NCBI GenBank assembly: GCA_027064565.1
Contig: JAMOPK010000392.1
Coordinates: 1-5,530 of the forward strand
DNA length: 5,530 nucleotides
Reading direction: 5' to 3'
From: Caldifarciminota bacterium
Lineage (GTDB): Bacteria > Hydrothermota > Hydrothermia > B15-G9
Part shown: one piece after another, positions 4,968 through 5,530 of the stretch
Layout: each line of letters starts with the position of its first letter
Position numbering within the stretch: position 1 is the stretch's first letter
Notes under the pieces: model-generated
Seen by the model: only the letters and a program-made list of their open reading frames with translations
The model's database searches: none
Told to the model about the DNA's origin: nothing
Program-made: the position numbers and the translations under genes

Positions 4968-5530
4968 ACCTGCCTGCGCCCAACAATTTTTCGTTGACTT
5001 CCCTTGTGGCCTCTTTGAGGGCTTCCGCGGGCGTTTTCAGGCCTTTGAGTGCGGCTTCCATCTGTGGGTTGAATATCCGCTCAAAATCGCCGTAGTTCGG
5101 AACCGGCGGCCTCGGCCTCGCATACTTCATCTGCTCGACGAAAACCGGAAGGTAGGGGTGTCTGGTGGTGTCGATCAGCGGCAATGCGGCTGTGTTGACG
5201 GGGATCTGACCCAGCTGGTTGGCCCAGTAAGCCTGCATCTCAGGCGAAAGCAGGAACTTGAGGAACTCGATGGCCTTTTCCTTGTGGGCGGCTCCGACCG
5301 GGATCACCATGTTGGTTCCGCCGATGGAGGTCGCCGAGCCGGCCGGGCCGGCGGGTATGAGCGCAACGCCGTAGTTCAACCCCAGTTCGTTCAGCGACTT
5401 GATTGACCATGGGCCGTCCAGAATCATGGCGTATTTCCCGTTTCGGAAGCCTGCGTCAGGCGGAATCGCACCGCTCTGCCATGCCCCGGCTTCGACTTTG
5501 TATTTCCGATAAAGGTCAACCTTGAACGAG
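4966..5530 (-). CDS. ABC transporter extracellular solute-binding protein, sugar type, 5' end outside window
   Basis: The C-terminal 187 residues are visible; the frame stays open to the right edge of the window, so the start and lipoprotein or signal region lie beyond it. The internal ATG at 5427 is not the start, because the conserved sequence continues upstream of it (GAWQSGAIPPDAGFRNGKYA, visible residues 15-34). The LDGPW at 37-41 matches the 'aM.i.GpW' segment of MalE-like family 1 / SBP_bac_8 proteins, in which the Trp stacks on a sugar. It is followed by a 'GVALIPAGPAG' and 'GGTNMVIP' region, then KAIEFLKFLLSPEMQAYWAN (the typical late helix) and a 'GQIPVN' segment. The last residues form an amphipathic helix. 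Such proteins are about 400 residues, so about half is seen. It would deliver a sugar or oligosaccharide to inner-membrane permeases. None is visible downstream, where MalF/MalG-type genes often lie, so they must be upstream or elsewhere. The ligand cannot be named. Confidence 0.9.
   Translation of the reverse strand, partial: SFKVDLYRKYKVEAGAWQSGAIPPDAGFRNGKYAMILDGPWSIKSLNELGLNYGVALIPAGPAGSATSIGGTNMVIPVGAAHKEKAIEFLKFLLSPEMQAYWANQLGQIPVNTAALPLIDTTRHPYLPVFVEQMKYARPRPPVPNYGDFERIFNPQMEAALKGLKTPAEALKEATREVNEKLLGAGR

Noticed and set aside
5427..5427. ATG at 5427 (minus strand) as the start of the solute-binding protein
   Set aside because: Family-typical sequence (WQSGAIPPDAGFRNGKYA) continues upstream in the same frame to the window edge, and the ATG falls inside the conserved 'AMILDGPW' segment.
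1..5530. CRISPR arrays, tRNA/rRNA genes, insertion-sequence ends or tandem repeats
   Set aside because: No regularly spaced repeats, cloverleaf-like sequences, terminal inverted repeats or transposase motifs were seen on reading both strands, and nearly every base is in a recognised gene.

Overview
The window is densely coding, with no RNA genes, mobile elements, CRISPR arrays or long gene-free stretches. It divides into two plus-strand housekeeping genes on the left and a tight four-gene minus-strand run on the right. The two blocks converge at about 2420-2446.

Left block (plus strand): the 3' part of a long-form trmB (tRNA guanine-N7 methyltransferase), cut by the window edge. A 50-base gap follows, holding a good -10 box and a near-perfect Shine-Dalgarno. 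Next is a 558-residue protein whose N-terminal half resembles the TGS plus second (editing-type) domain of threonyl-tRNA synthetase and whose C-terminal half is a P-loop uridine-kinase/phosphoribulokinase-type domain. The stop codons of this gene and the facing gene both lie in one strong hairpin.

Right block (minus strand, transcribed from the right edge leftward): the 3' half of an ABC-transporter sugar-type solute-binding protein; a secreted two-domain protein (DOMON/CBM9-like sandwich plus a C-terminal Ig-like domain of FlgD/type-IX-sorting appearance); a small PorV/PorQ-like outer-membrane beta-barrel; and a DUF62-type S-adenosylmethionine hydrolase. The spacings are 8 bp, a 4-bp ATGA overlap and a second ATGA overlap, so the four genes look like one translationally coupled operon. 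The first three make an envelope set: periplasmic ligand binding, a secreted or surface beta-sandwich protein, and an outer-membrane barrel. The SAM hydrolase is an unexpected fourth member.

Organism: a diderm bacterium (outer-membrane barrel, periplasmic binding protein), with GC in the mid-50s percent by eye. The C-terminally extended TrmB is a form known from thermophiles such as Aquifex and Thermotoga, and the TGS-kinase fusion is found in Thermotogae, spirochaetes and clostridia. The PorV-like barrel beside a sorting-domain-like protein is more typical of the Bacteroidota/FCB side and of candidate phyla. My best guess is an uncultivated thermophilic or anaerobic candidate-phylum bacterium; the phylum cannot be fixed from this sequence.
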